Source: Nitrobacter sp. Nb-311A (GTDB taxonomy: Bacteria; Pseudomonadota; Alphaproteobacteria; Rhizobiales; Xanthobacteraceae). From it: 64,000 nucleotides of DNA. Position numbers and translations under genes: made by a program. Below, piece after piece: positions 8,281-17,019 of the stretch (its first letter is position 1; every line of letters begins with the position of its first letter). The notes under the pieces were generated by a model. It did not search any database and was not told where the DNA came from. It worked only from the letters and a program-made list of their open reading frames with translations. Where the stretch lies: NCBI RefSeq assembly GCF_000152905.1, contig NZ_AAMY01000004.1:62001-126000 (forward strand). The letters are read 5' to 3'.

Positions 8281-8395
8281 GCCGATCATTTGTGTCCAGC
8301 AGGTATCGAGCTGAAAGGGTGTCGCCACTGCACGCCATGCGATGCAGGATCTGACCGCTATTTTCCAGGAAACGCTGCGGACACTCGATCACTCG

Positions 8396-8833
8396 TCAAC
8401 CCGCTGCAGTTATCTGAAGGAAGGCATTCAGCGCCAGCAGAGTTGCTGGCGTCAGCTCCGACCGCATGTCCCATATGGCGTCTGGAGGAACTTTCAAGGG
8501 CTTGCCTTCGGTAACCACTAGGGTGTCGGTCTGAACACCGTAAGAGATGAAAAACTCCCCTCTCAGGTGACCGCCGGGTCTCTCCGGATCAGCACCGTCC
8601 AAGCTGAATAGATGTTGAAAGCGTTCGGCAGGAATGTGTTGGGTGATCTCTTCGGCGATCTCTCGGACCACACACTCCAAGAATGTTTCATCGCCTTCGC
8701 GGTGTCCTCCGAAGAGGCCGACTTTTCCGGGCTGAATGATGTGAGGGACGTTATCGCGCCGCTGCAAAAGCAGATTGCCGCTAACATCGATCAGAAGGGC
8801 CGCAGCGATTTCGCGGGTATACTGATTGCTCAT
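8396..8833 (-). CDS. Nudix hydrolase
   Basis: 145-aa enzyme of the MutT/Nudix superfamily that hydrolyses a nucleoside diphosphate linked to another moiety. The Nudix box is GHREGDETFLECVVREIAEE at about residues 43-62, with the REIAEE helix that binds Mg; the usual Gly after EE is replaced. Start placed at ATG 8833 (MSNQYTREIAAALLIDVSG), where the domain begins; the frame stays open another 35 codons upstream to a TTG but that part is not Nudix-like. Substrate cannot be told. Confidence 0.85.
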   Translation of the reverse strand: MSNQYTREIAAALLIDVSGNLLLQRRDNVPHIIQPGKVGLFGGHREGDETFLECVVREIAEEITQHIPAERFQHLFSLDGADPERPGGHLRGEFFISYGVQTDTLVVTEGKPLKVPPDAIWDMRSELTPATLLALNAFLQITAAG

Positions 8834-9195
8834 CAGAAACTCTAACGACAGGGCTATCGACTTCGGGCGATGGAAAAGCTCCGTAAAGCGGGCCACCGCA
8901 ATATCGGAACGCGACAGGCCAAGGCTAGTGCGGCCCAATCACCAGTCGGCACGCTCGGACAATCCTCCCGCCGAGCTGGCATGAGTGCGGGGGCCCGAGT
9001 CCAACTCTCTGCGACTTCCGCCCAGAACGAATGGCGGCGGATGATAGCAAACGGTAACCGACAACAATGGATAAATCGACCCCAACCCGTACCCGCATCG
9101 CCTAATGAAAAAAGCCGATCTATCTCTGAATCTTCGAAATCTTTGATAGGCGATGCGAGCTCGAACCTCGACCCGCTACCTAAAATCGGTGTTGG
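8834..9195. other. Intergenic stretch, no gene recognised
   Basis: Divergent/upstream region of the Nudix gene. The frame on the minus strand immediately upstream of the Nudix ATG (to 8938) reads like protein (SRSDIAVARFTELFHRPKS) but has no ribosome site. Nothing else is supportable. Confidence 0.4.
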
Positions 9196-9372
9196 TTACG
9201 TTGGTTGCGCGTCCAGCTTTTGTCTGAGTTCATCGATCAACTGCTGGTCGTCGGTCTGAACGCGAAGATATCCGTTCCAGGTAATCGGACCGCATTTGGT
9301 GTGTTCGCTCGCGATCTGATTCTTCAACGACGGGAACAACTCCCTATGGCGAGGAGGAATGAGAAGGTTCAT
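9196..9372 (-). CDS. Small hypothetical protein (58 aa)
   Basis: ATG at 9372 preceded by GGTGGAG at 7 nt. The protein begins MNLLIPPRHRELFPSLKNQI and ends DDQQLIDELRQKLDAQPT; it is soluble, with a Pro/Arg-rich front and a C-terminal helix. It lies downstream of minE on the same strand, 260 nt away. No function recognised. Confidence 0.55.
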   Translation of the reverse strand: MNLLIPPRHRELFPSLKNQIASEHTKCGPITWNGYLRVQTDDQQLIDELRQKLDAQPT

Positions 9373-9398
9373 GTCGTATCTCCACCTATGAGAATGAT

Positions 9399-9635
9399 TC
9401 AATGTGGACTGCCGAGATGATCTCCGAGATAGCGCACAAGAGACGTCTCCGAGGAATCAATACTCACCATGGGGCGGGTAGTTTCTGGCCAGAGTATGAT
9501 CACCGTTCGAAGACATTCGCCACGAACTCTTAGCGAGTAGCGGAAGAGTGGAAAATGCGGTTCAATCGCGTCCAGCCAGGCACTTCCGGCGATCTTGACG
9601 GAGTGGTTGGTCCTTTGCAGAATCGAATGGGTCAA
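9399..9635 (-). CDS. Possible small gene overlapping the end of minE (78 aa)
   Basis: Open frame whose TTG start overlaps the minE TGA (TTGA). It reads MTHSILQRTNHSVKIAGSAW and has a protein-like middle (PHFPLFRYSLRVRGECLRTV). No ribosome site is obvious, so expression would rely on coupling from minE. It could equally be a chance frame; no domain is recognised. Confidence 0.32.
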   Translation of the reverse strand: MTHSILQRTNHSVKIAGSAWLDAIEPHFPLFRYSLRVRGECLRTVIILWPETTRPMVSIDSSETSLVRYLGDHLGSPH

Positions 9636-9913
9636 CTGGCGACGGCGATCCGTTTGTCAAAGCCGTTCGGAAGCTCGATATCGACTTCGAGGGTAGACAC
9701 GGTTTCCCCTCTGTCCATTCGGACAACCACCTTTTCCGGATCCAGCGCGACGTGTCGCGAGACCACCGCAAGAATCTCCTCTCGCAAGACCCCAAGTAAG
9801 TCGGGCTGGCTACGTAACCCACGCTCGTGCGCGAGGAGAATTTGCAGCCTTTCCCGAGCAACCGGCGCGGAACCGGTGCGGCGCCGAATGAACTGCAGAA
9901 GGTTCAGGCTCAT
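9632..9913 (-). CDS. minE: Cell division topological specificity factor MinE
   Basis: 93-aa MinE. The N-terminal amphipathic membrane-targeting/anti-MinCD segment MSLNLLQFIRRRTGSAPVAR is followed by RERLQILLAHERG and the dimerising topological-specificity domain (ILAVVSRHVALDPEKVVVRM, then STLEVDIELP). MinE stimulates MinD ATPase and drives pole-to-pole oscillation. It overlaps minD by 4 nt (ATGA), completing minCDE in that order on the minus strand. Confidence 0.97.
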   Translation of the reverse strand: MSLNLLQFIRRRTGSAPVARERLQILLAHERGLRSQPDLLGVLREEILAVVSRHVALDPEKVVVRMDRGETVSTLEVDIELPNGFDKRIAVAS

Positions 9914-10731
9914 GCTGCCCTCCGTCCAAGTAGCCGGTCCATGAAACGTCGGCGCTGCTCGGTCGGCACCATCATGGCGATCGTCTCGCCGTTGAGGCGC
10001 CGCGCGGCGTCTGTGTAAGCCCGCGCCGGCAGGCTCGCAGCATCGTTCAACGTGACCGGAGAGCCGACGTTCGACGCTTTCAGGACGTCCTGGCTTTCAG
10101 GAATAATCCCCAGAAGGGGAATCGCCAGGATCTCGAGGATGTCGTCAATGCTGAGCATTTCACCGCGTGCCGCTCGGCCCGTGTCATAGCGGGTGATCAA
10201 GACATGCTTCTTCATTTGTTCGCCTGCCTCCGCTTTGACGGTCTTAGAATCAAGCATGCCGATGATTCGGTCGGCATCGCGAACAGATGAGACTTCAGGG
10301 TTGGTGACGACAATGGCTTCATCCGCGTAGCGCATCGCCAGCGTTGCACCACGTTCGATGCCCGCGGGGCTGTCGCAAATCACCCAGTCGAACTTCGTCC
10401 GCAAATCGGCGATGATGTCGCGAACGCCGTCGTCCGTCAGGGCGTCCTTATCCCGCGTCTGCGACGCAGGAAGTAACCACAGGCTCTCGAGTCGCTTGTC
10501 GCGGATGAGGGCCTGCGAGAGCTTGGCGACGCCCTGTGCTACGTTGACAAGGTCGAAGACCACACGGCGCTCCGCTCCCATGATAAGATCGAGGTTACGG
10601 AGGCCGACGTCGAAATCAACGACCACGACTTTCTCGCCGTCCCGCGCGAGCGCTGCACCAATCGCGGCCGTGGACGTGGTTTTGCCGACGCCGCCCTTGC
10701 CTGATGTCACGACCAAGACTTTGGCCATCAT
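9910..10731 (-). CDS. minD: Septum site-determining ATPase MinD
   Basis: 273-aa ParA/MinD ATPase. The deviant Walker A GKGGVGKTTSTAAIG is at residues 11-25, the switch VVDFDVGLRNLDLIMG at about 38-53 and the Walker-B region FDWVICDSPAGIERG at about 115-129. The C-terminal amphipathic tail (RRRFMDRLLGRRAA) is the membrane-targeting sequence. It recruits MinC to the membrane and is cleared by MinE. GGAGG precedes tandem ATG codons; 15 nt separate it from minC. Confidence 0.98.
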   Translation of the reverse strand: MMAKVLVVTSGKGGVGKTTSTAAIGAALARDGEKVVVVDFDVGLRNLDLIMGAERRVVFDLVNVAQGVAKLSQALIRDKRLESLWLLPASQTRDKDALTDDGVRDIIADLRTKFDWVICDSPAGIERGATLAMRYADEAIVVTNPEVSSVRDADRIIGMLDSKTVKAEAGEQMKKHVLITRYDTGRAARGEMLSIDDILEILAIPLLGIIPESQDVLKASNVGSPVTLNDAASLPARAYTDAARRLNGETIAMMVPTEQRRRFMDRLLGRRAA

Positions 10732-10746
10732 GGCCTCCTTTGTAGG

Positions 10747-11442
10747 TTAATTGAGCGGTGTTATTCGAATGACTTCGCCGTCCAGCCAAGCCTGTGCGGG
10801 TCGGCGACGCAGCGTTTCACCGATATCTTCTGCGGTCTGGTAGTAGCCGTCGATGGCAACAAGTTCCGCCTCGATTTTCTGACAATAAATCCGCGCGGCC
10901 GCATTGCCGTTAATGCCGGCCATCGCTCGTCCTCGCAGCGTCCCGTAAACGTGGATAGAGCCTCCGGCGACAATCTCCGCACCGGAGCCCACAGAGCCCA
11001 GCACAGTGATGTCGCCTTCGGCAAATACGATCCGCTGGCCCGATCGGACCGGGGTCTGGAGCAGAAGCGATGGTGTCGGCGGCCGCGGGTCCTCCACTTG
11101 CTTCGGCTCGGCCTGCTCGATTGCACAACCGCGCCCGCCGATCAGTACGGGCGGCAAGCCTGCATCCAGCCCTGTCGCTTCCACGCCTTCAAGGCCGAGA
11201 ACGCGGATGCCGCGGCTCTCAAGGTTCGAGACCAGATGCGCGATACCATGGGAGCTCAGATCGACCGCGGAAAGATCGAGGACGATCGGGCGCCCGACGA
11301 AAAAGCCGGGTGAACGGGCAAGCGTCGCATCAATTTCCTCAAGCCAGTTCACGATCGGCATAAATGGCGAGAAAACAAACGCGATGTAAGACCGGCCACG
11401 GAGGCGCATCACCTGGCGCTGGGGCTCGACTTTTGAGTCCAT
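10747..11442 (-). CDS. minC: Septum site-determining protein MinC
   Basis: 231-aa FtsZ inhibitor. The N-terminal domain (about 1-110) is followed by a proline-rich linker (DPRPPTPSLLLQTP) and the C-terminal beta-helix domain with GSVGSGAEIVAGGSIHVYG and LRGRAMAGINGN, the conserved MinD-binding face. With MinD it blocks Z-rings away from midcell. First gene of the operon; its promoter should lie in the 300-nt divergent gap before 11743. Confidence 0.96.
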   Translation of the reverse strand: MDSKVEPQRQVMRLRGRSYIAFVFSPFMPIVNWLEEIDATLARSPGFFVGRPIVLDLSAVDLSSHGIAHLVSNLESRGIRVLGLEGVEATGLDAGLPPVLIGGRGCAIEQAEPKQVEDPRPPTPSLLLQTPVRSGQRIVFAEGDITVLGSVGSGAEIVAGGSIHVYGTLRGRAMAGINGNAAARIYCQKIEAELVAIDGYYQTAEDIGETLRRRPAQAWLDGEVIRITPLN

Positions 11443-11742
11443 GAATGACGGCTCTCGGGCTTGAATTGTTTAGCATTGTTTAATTTCAGATTGACCAGCG
11501 GTGGTTAATGACTGGTTAACGAGCCCGCTTTTGTTTGCGAAATGTTAAGGAACTCCAGCGGGCTGCTGGCTCGATGCGCTCAACTGGCGAGGTCATAGCA
11601 AATTCGATGCATCGATCGCCGCGGTACCCCCGTGCGCTGGCCCGAATTTCCGCTTTCTCTGCTGAAAAGGGACGCCGGACTTGCCGGTTTCTGCTATAGC
11701 CCGCACTTAATTACGGTGTGAATCCATGAACGGGGCTCATAG
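11443..11742. promoter_or_regulatory. Divergent promoter region between minC and the DUF6481 gene
   Basis: AT-richer 300-nt gap between divergently transcribed genes. The segment 11460-11550 contains repeated GGTTAA/GTTTAA-type words (GGTTAATGACTGGTTAAC) that could bind a regulator or RNA polymerase. No single promoter can be assigned with confidence. Confidence 0.4.
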
Positions 11743-12090
11743 ATGAGTGGATACAAGGAACCCAGCTTCGCTGCCCGGCAAAAGGCGGCGCTTGAGGCCC
11801 GAAAAAATAGTCTCGACAAGTTTCGCGCGCGGCCCGGTCCAGACGACCCCTCGGTAAAGCAAAGACAGGCCCAGCGCGAAGCCCAGGCAGCTGCCCGCGA
11901 GAAGACCCGGCAGTCTCGCGAGATCGAAAAGGCCGCGCGAAAAGCTCTCGAGGCGGAGGCCGCCGCGACCGCCGCAACGCGTCTCGCCCGCGAGAAGAAA
12001 GAAGCAGCGGACGCCGAGGCCGCGCTCAAAGTCGAGCGTAAGGCAGCGCGCGACGCCCGTTACGCGGCCAGAAAAGAGCGGAAGAAATAG
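11743..12090 (+). CDS. DUF6481 family protein
   Basis: 115-aa protein that is almost entirely Ala/Lys/Arg/Glu after the conserved N-terminus MSGYKEPSFAARQKAALEAR and KFRARPGPDDPSVKQRQAQR. The rest is a long charged single helix or coiled coil (AAREKTRQSREIEKAARKAL ... RDARYAARKERKK). It matches the DUF6481 family of Nitrobacteraceae in length and start. Function unknown; such basic helical proteins may bind nucleic acid. Confidence 0.82.
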   Translation: MSGYKEPSFAARQKAALEARKNSLDKFRARPGPDDPSVKQRQAQREAQAAAREKTRQSREIEKAARKALEAEAAATAATRLAREKKEAADAEAALKVERKAARDARYAARKERKK

Positions 12091-12272
12091 CTCGACCAAC
12101 CTTGGTCAGAGCCTTGCAACTCAAAGCCAGAAAGAAAGGAGTTTCACGGTTGAGTCTGGCGGATGGCTGCAACTAGAGTGCCGTCGGATTTCGGCGTAGA
12201 CACTCTTGCTGGATGTCCTGAAGATTTAGGCGGTCAAACATGGCCACTCTGAGCTTCCGATAGGAAAAAATT

Positions 12273-13301
12273 CTAAGATGGGAGCGTCCGAGCAACCCGA
12301 AAACCAAGGTACCTGAGCCGGTAGTCGGAGGCGAACCAATAACGGCTCGCCGAGCGGAGGAAGGCCGGAGCGAGGAGGAAGGACCCTCCACGCACGACCC
12401 GATGATAACAGTTCCCCCCTTCGATCCAAGCAGAGCCATCCGTGGGCGCGCCGTTGTATGTGTCGTGGTAGCAATCCTCCGTCCACTCCCGGACATTGCC
12501 TACCAAATCATTGAGACCGAACCTGTTAGCCGCAAATGATCCAACAGGTGCGGTTTGTTTCGCATCCCATTGGCTGCCACAGGAGTGGCAGTTGGCGTGG
12601 TTGGTGCCGACTGCGTCTCCCCACGGATAGACCGTCTGTGTGCCAGCGCGCATGGCATACTCGTATTCGGATCCCGAGAGCAGCCGATACGACTTGCCCG
12701 TCTTCTTCGATAACCACGCGACGTAAGCTTGGGCATCGTCCCAGGAAACGTTGATCACCGGGCGACGGCCACGGCCCCAGCCTTCGTCGGAGGGCTTATA
12801 GCCGTTGCAGCCGCCTTCGGCGACGCAGGCATCCCATTCGTCGAAAGTCACCTCAAAGCGGCCAACTGCGAACGGTCGAGCAATCGTGACTCGATGTTGC
12901 GGGCCTTCTTCGGGGGAATGCCCAGGCTCGCTTTTCAGTGACCCCATCTTGAAGCTTCCGGCTGGAACCACCACCATCTCGGGGCAATTTGCACAGTCTT
13001 TAAACATCTCCTTGGTCTTCAGCACCTGCTGCTGCATCGAGGGTGGCGCTACCTCCTGAGCGGAGGCGCCCGTCACCGCGACAATGAACGCGGCGCCAAG
13101 GACGCAAAACTTAAGCAACGATGTCAGTGCTGGCAGAGCGCACCACCTGTCGACGCCGCGTGCTGGAGTTCCTGACTGCCGCCGCGTTTCATCTTCGAGG
13201 CATTTTTTTCGTTGTTCGGGTTCGAACGGCGCAGGTTCATGCGAGCAACTGAAAAAGCCAATGCGTTTCGAAAGCTCAAGGAGGGAGGACATGAAATACA
13301 T
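12273..13301 (-). CDS. Exported formylglycine-generating-enzyme-like (SUMF1/FGE-sulfatase) protein
   Basis: About 342 aa if the first ATG is used. A hydrophobic segment (SLLKFCVLGAAFIVAVTGAS, then AQ) looks like a signal peptide lying about 60 residues in, so the true start is uncertain and may be a non-ATG codon closer to it. The mature part has the FGE-sulfatase fold: MVVVPAGSFKMGS, VGRFEVTFDEWDACV, PVINVSWDDAQAYVAWLSKK, YPWG, GNVREWTEDC and VVRGGSFL. The paired cysteines of true FGE are not clearly placed, so it may be a catalytically inactive or NirV-like relative. It follows the nitrate transporter by 54 nt on the same strand. Confidence 0.78.
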   Translation of the reverse strand: MYFMSSLLELSKRIGFFSCSHEPAPFEPEQRKKCLEDETRRQSGTPARGVDRWCALPALTSLLKFCVLGAAFIVAVTGASAQEVAPPSMQQQVLKTKEMFKDCANCPEMVVVPAGSFKMGSLKSEPGHSPEEGPQHRVTIARPFAVGRFEVTFDEWDACVAEGGCNGYKPSDEGWGRGRRPVINVSWDDAQAYVAWLSKKTGKSYRLLSGSEYEYAMRAGTQTVYPWGDAVGTNHANCHSCGSQWDAKQTAPVGSFAANRFGLNDLVGNVREWTEDCYHDTYNGAPTDGSAWIEGGNCYHRVVRGGSFLLAPAFLRSASRYWFASDYRLRYLGFRVARTLPS

Positions 13302-13355
13302 CCGTCAGCAGGGGCTGTTACGAACAGAGAATTGCAAAGAGAGAAGCGATCGTCG

Positions 13356-14621
13356 TCACGCACCGCTTGCCGTTAGTATCTCCGCAGTCGCACTCGTTTG
13401 TTCAATGAGCGGTTTTGCATTCCTGAAGCCGATCCGCGAAAGCACGATGTAGAATGCCGCGACATTCATTAGCGCCCAGATCGCAAAGCCCAGGGTATAG
13501 TCGCCGAGAAGTTGCTTGCTGGTGGCCAGGATCAACGTCATGGCGAAGCCGCAGGCCGCGCCGGCGGCCTTGGCTAGCCCGCTGACCGCACCGACATGGA
13601 CAAAGTACATCGGGATCAACTTGATGACCGCCGCTGCGGCGGCGCCGGACAGCAGCGCAAGCCCATACATGGCAAACAGCTGGACGGGTAACGAGATTTG
13701 CACGGCCATGAGCACGGCCAGAACGACCATTAGCCCGAACAGCCAGCTCAAAATTCTGAATGGATCCGAACGGTCCGCCAACCAGCCGCCCAGCGGCCGG
13801 GTGGCCGCGACACAGACCACCAAGGGGGGAGTATATACCATGGAAGCCCGGATGGCATCCACATGCCAGCGGTCAAGCAGATAGATCGACATCGCCGACG
13901 CGAAGAAGGTAAGGGTGCCAAACGAGACCCAGTAAAGGTAGGTCACCAGCCACACCACCACACCTGAACGGTAGACGGCGAAGATTTCACGCAGGGAGGT
14001 CTTTTTGAGCTTCCTGTTCGGCGGATCCGACGTGAAGAACCAGTAGACCAGAGCCATCAAAAGGGTAACACCGGCGAAGATTGGGAATATCATGCGCCAG
14101 CCATCGGGGCCACTCAGAACGCGGGTAATCAGGAAAGTGACGGTCACCATGCCGACGGTGATTCCGACATTGCCCATACCGAAGATACCGAGCGCTGTAC
14201 CCTGCTTGGATTTGGGGTACCACGACGATACATGAGCGTTGCCGACAACGAAGCTCGCACCTCCCAGTCCGAGAAGGGTCCCGACCAGAAGGAAGGCGTA
14301 ATAGCCGCGGGCAAAGTATCCAACAAGAAGAGGAAGGGTGAGAGTCAGAAGCAGGAGGGTGAAAACGCCCCGGCCGCCGAACTTGTCGGTCAAGATGCCA
14401 AGCGGAATGCTGACCGCAGCGGCGAAAAAAGGCTCCATCGCCGTCAGAACCAGCACCTGAGTCGCGCTGAAATCGTACCATTTGATTAGAAAAGGGGCGA
14501 GCGCGGCAAACATCCCCCACACCGCAAACCCCAGTGCAAATGCCAGGGATGAAATCCACAAAACCCTGGAGTTGCCCGAGGGTTCAACCTTCACATCAGT
14601 TACGAGAGCCGGATTTTCCAC
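13356..14621 (-). CDS. NarK-type nitrate/nitrite MFS transporter
   Basis: 421-aa, 12-helix major facilitator of the nitrate/nitrite porter (NNP) group. Supporting motifs are GILTDKFGGRGVF after helix 2, GNAHVSSWYPKSKQGTALGI with GMGNVG (the nitrate signature region), and PLGGWLADRSDPFR between helices 8 and 9. GTG start at 14621 with AGGAG 6-7 nt upstream. In nitrite oxidisers and denitrifiers these move nitrate, nitrite or both; direction cannot be told. Probably co-transcribed with the downstream FGE-like gene. Confidence 0.82.
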   Translation of the reverse strand: MENPALVTDVKVEPSGNSRVLWISSLAFALGFAVWGMFAALAPFLIKWYDFSATQVLVLTAMEPFFAAAVSIPLGILTDKFGGRGVFTLLLLTLTLPLLVGYFARGYYAFLLVGTLLGLGGASFVVGNAHVSSWYPKSKQGTALGIFGMGNVGITVGMVTVTFLITRVLSGPDGWRMIFPIFAGVTLLMALVYWFFTSDPPNRKLKKTSLREIFAVYRSGVVVWLVTYLYWVSFGTLTFFASAMSIYLLDRWHVDAIRASMVYTPPLVVCVAATRPLGGWLADRSDPFRILSWLFGLMVVLAVLMAVQISLPVQLFAMYGLALLSGAAAAAVIKLIPMYFVHVGAVSGLAKAAGAACGFAMTLILATSKQLLGDYTLGFAIWALMNVAAFYIVLSRIGFRNAKPLIEQTSATAEILTASGA

Positions 14622-14639
14622 GACATCTCCTACTAGAGA

Positions 14640-14822
14640 TCACGCTACACCAACTTCAAGCTCCGCTTCCGATCGCGCGGTAAAGTGCGAGTCGCAGACG
14701 AGTCTTCCGGTAAGAATATCTCTTGGTGATCTCAGGTTCATCAATTTTCTAGGCCAACAATCGACGATCACGCCTATTAGTTCCGCGCGCTGCTCGATCT
14801 CAGCCAGCCGCCGTTTGTCCAT
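14640..14822 (-). CDS. Possible small protein upstream of the nitrate transporter (60 aa)
   Basis: Frame starting MDKRRLAEIEQRAELIGVIV and ending EAELEVGVA, with protein-like composition, 18 nt before the transporter on the same strand. The ribosome site is poor. No domain recognised. It could be a leader gene or chance. The rest of the 14622-15067 gap holds nothing else supportable. Confidence 0.38.
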   Translation of the reverse strand: MDKRRLAEIEQRAELIGVIVDCWPRKLMNLRSPRDILTGRLVCDSHFTARSEAELEVGVA

Positions 14823-15067
14823 CTCGCGAGGCTACGAATGTCAGCGATTAAGGAGATTAAACAATCCCGGGGGGATAACGGTGCGGGGCTCACGTGAGGA
14901 GCTGGGAATGCGAAGGCCATGACCTCCATTCGGAGCAGGAAGGGCTTATTTCTGGCAGGTATCGCATATTCGTCTGACCGAACTCGGGGGCGAAACTTAG
15001 GGTTACCTTGGCGCAAGAGGAACCTAATTCGCAACCTGGCGTTCCTGGCTTAAACGGAGGAACGTCA

Positions 15068-15262
15068 ATGCTTAAGGACGAGCAAATCGCCCTGCTTAAG
15101 GATATCAGCGCATCCATAGCTTTCGATGACAGGCGAGCCGCCGTGGATGAACTGGTTATGGAAGGGTACCTCGTGAAGGATGGCGACCTCTATGAGCTCA
15201 CGGCGAAGGGTGAGATGGAGGTAGAGTCTCACGCCGCATTGCAAGGTTCCCGTAGCTTGTAA
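15068..15262 (+). CDS. Small hypothetical protein, winged-helix-like (64 aa)
   Basis: ATG at 15068 follows CGGAGGAACGTCA, a strong ribosome site. Sequence MLKDEQIALLKDISASIAFD then AVDELVMEGYLVKDGDLYEL has the helix-helix-wing rhythm of the C-terminal part of a winged-helix domain (LVxxGYLVxxGxxYxLTxKG). A DNA-binding role is possible but the protein is very short. Function unknown. Confidence 0.68.
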   Translation: MLKDEQIALLKDISASIAFDDRRAAVDELVMEGYLVKDGDLYELTAKGEMEVESHAALQGSRSL

Positions 15263-15412
15263 CTCGGCCTCGCAACCCCTTTATTCGATTTTGAGCACAT
15301 CCACGGCATTATGTTCGCATTCAATCTGCGATGTGCGATTTAACCCGCCTGCTGGGTGACATCTGTTGCTAGTTGGCGCGCAATGCTGGAAGGAGGTCAG
15401 CCCTTGCCCAGA

Positions 15413-16741
15413 TCAACAGCCGGTCGGAACTCCAGAATTGCTTCCTGTCAACGCATCATCTGATTTGCGGAGCTTGGAAACCATGCCTCCGGCCACGCCC
15501 ACCCCCATTACGTAGATCCAGCCTTCTACGTAGTCGGAGAGGTGTGAATTGAAGAGGGAGCCCAAGACGTTCTGGCTGACCACGATGATTCCGAGCCAGG
15601 AGATCCAGCGCATTTCCGTGAACATCAGGAAGTGAGTGATCCACATCGCATAGAGCAAGATGACCCCGATCACACCCCATTCGATCGCGAAATAGAGCGT
15701 CTGGTTGTGCGGGTTAGCGACGATTTGATCGCCCGTCACTGTTTTACCGATTGCCTCGCGCTCGAAGAGGCCGCGGATCGAGCCTGTGCCGTGCCCGCCG
15801 AGCGGCGAGTTGTGGATGAATTTAAGTGATTTCGTCCAGTATTCGAGACGAAGGCCGACCGAGGTTTGCTGGCTCTGGCTCAACATGTATTGCTGCTGGA
15901 TGCTGGCGATCCGTTCTCGCAGATTGGGAGCAAGGAACCAAGTGAACGCGGCGGTGAGGGCAATCGCCAGATACAAAACGAGCACATCGCGCCATTTCAT
16001 ATATCGAAACGTTGAAATCAGCAGGAGAACGGGGAGCGAGACGAGGGCGGTTCGTGACGAGGCCACAAGGGCCATGTTGGAAAGAAACGCCACGCCAAGC
16101 AAGGCGAATGCGGTTGCCGCATAACGTCTTTGCTTCCGCCACATCGCGATGGCGAGCGCGGCGCTACCGAAGATGCACAGCACGAACTCCACGCCCTGGG
16201 TGATCCAGTTCTTGACCGGAACCCCAGGAATTTTATTCGGTGTCAGGTTAATCCGCGGCTCGAACCAGCTCAGCCACGACAGGATCAGCAGAACGGTGGA
16301 TGATGCCAAAAACGCGAGAAAGACGGTGAAGCCTTTCCCGGAGCGCTCGAACTGGTGCATCAGCAGCGGAATGGCGAGCAGCTTGACCATCGATCCCGCG
16401 GCGTGAATCCGGGCGGCCCACGTGGCGTCGGCCCACAGCATTCCAAGCGCTGCGAGACAGAACAATGCAACGGGCAGCCAGTATACCGGGCGGCGAAACT
16501 GCGCCCGGAACTGCTGCGCGTCGATCACGGTCAGGAGCGCGATCAGCCAAAGTACTGTAAAAACGCCGAAGATTGTAGTGGACCACGGTAGCGAAAATGC
16601 CATCAAGACGGCGAGATGATCCGCCATTCGGGATCGGGGTGCCGCGTTGGTCCAATCAGCCATGAGTTGGTTCAAGCGCATCGCATCTGTTCGCCCTGAG
16701 AGTCCGCGTTGAGTTTCGCGAGAAACGTCATGCTCAGCCAA
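15413..16741 (-). CDS. O-antigen ligase-like (WaaL/Wzy_C) membrane protein
   Basis: About 442 aa with roughly 11-12 hydrophobic helices. The large periplasmic loop in the C-terminal half contains NSPLGGHGTGSIRGLF and then NPHNQTLYFAIEWGVIGVIL, the Wzy_C ligase/polymerase signature with His and Arg residues. It either joins polymer to lipid A-core or polymerises repeat units. It is the outermost gene of the polysaccharide locus, divergent from the adenylation cassette. TTG at 16741 opens the frame without a clear ribosome site; ATG codons 20-30 residues in (MRLNQLM) are alternatives. Confidence 0.82.
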   Translation of the reverse strand: MAEHDVSRETQRGLSGRTDAMRLNQLMADWTNAAPRSRMADHLAVLMAFSLPWSTTIFGVFTVLWLIALLTVIDAQQFRAQFRRPVYWLPVALFCLAALGMLWADATWAARIHAAGSMVKLLAIPLLMHQFERSGKGFTVFLAFLASSTVLLILSWLSWFEPRINLTPNKIPGVPVKNWITQGVEFVLCIFGSAALAIAMWRKQRRYAATAFALLGVAFLSNMALVASSRTALVSLPVLLLISTFRYMKWRDVLVLYLAIALTAAFTWFLAPNLRERIASIQQQYMLSQSQQTSVGLRLEYWTKSLKFIHNSPLGGHGTGSIRGLFEREAIGKTVTGDQIVANPHNQTLYFAIEWGVIGVILLYAMWITHFLMFTEMRWISWLGIIVVSQNVLGSLFNSHLSDYVEGWIYVMGVGVAGGMVSKLRKSDDALTGSNSGVPTGC

Positions 16742-17019
16742 AAGTTAAAACCGAAATCGATTCGACGCAGACCGATCGAACCCACCCCCTATCGTCCCTG
16801 CCGCCCGTTTTGAGTATGACACGTATTGAGCCGATGGAATGAGCACCACCCGCGTCGTTGCCAGGTGACCGGGAAAATTGAGGTTCTGCAAGGTGGGAGG
16901 GACGCTTTTGAACTCGCGCACCGCGCATGCAACCGCTTGCGAGGCAATTATTGATATTCGGGATCAACGAAGCTAACAAGTCGCCGGCAAGGACGCTGTT
17001 GACCCACGGATGACGTTTT

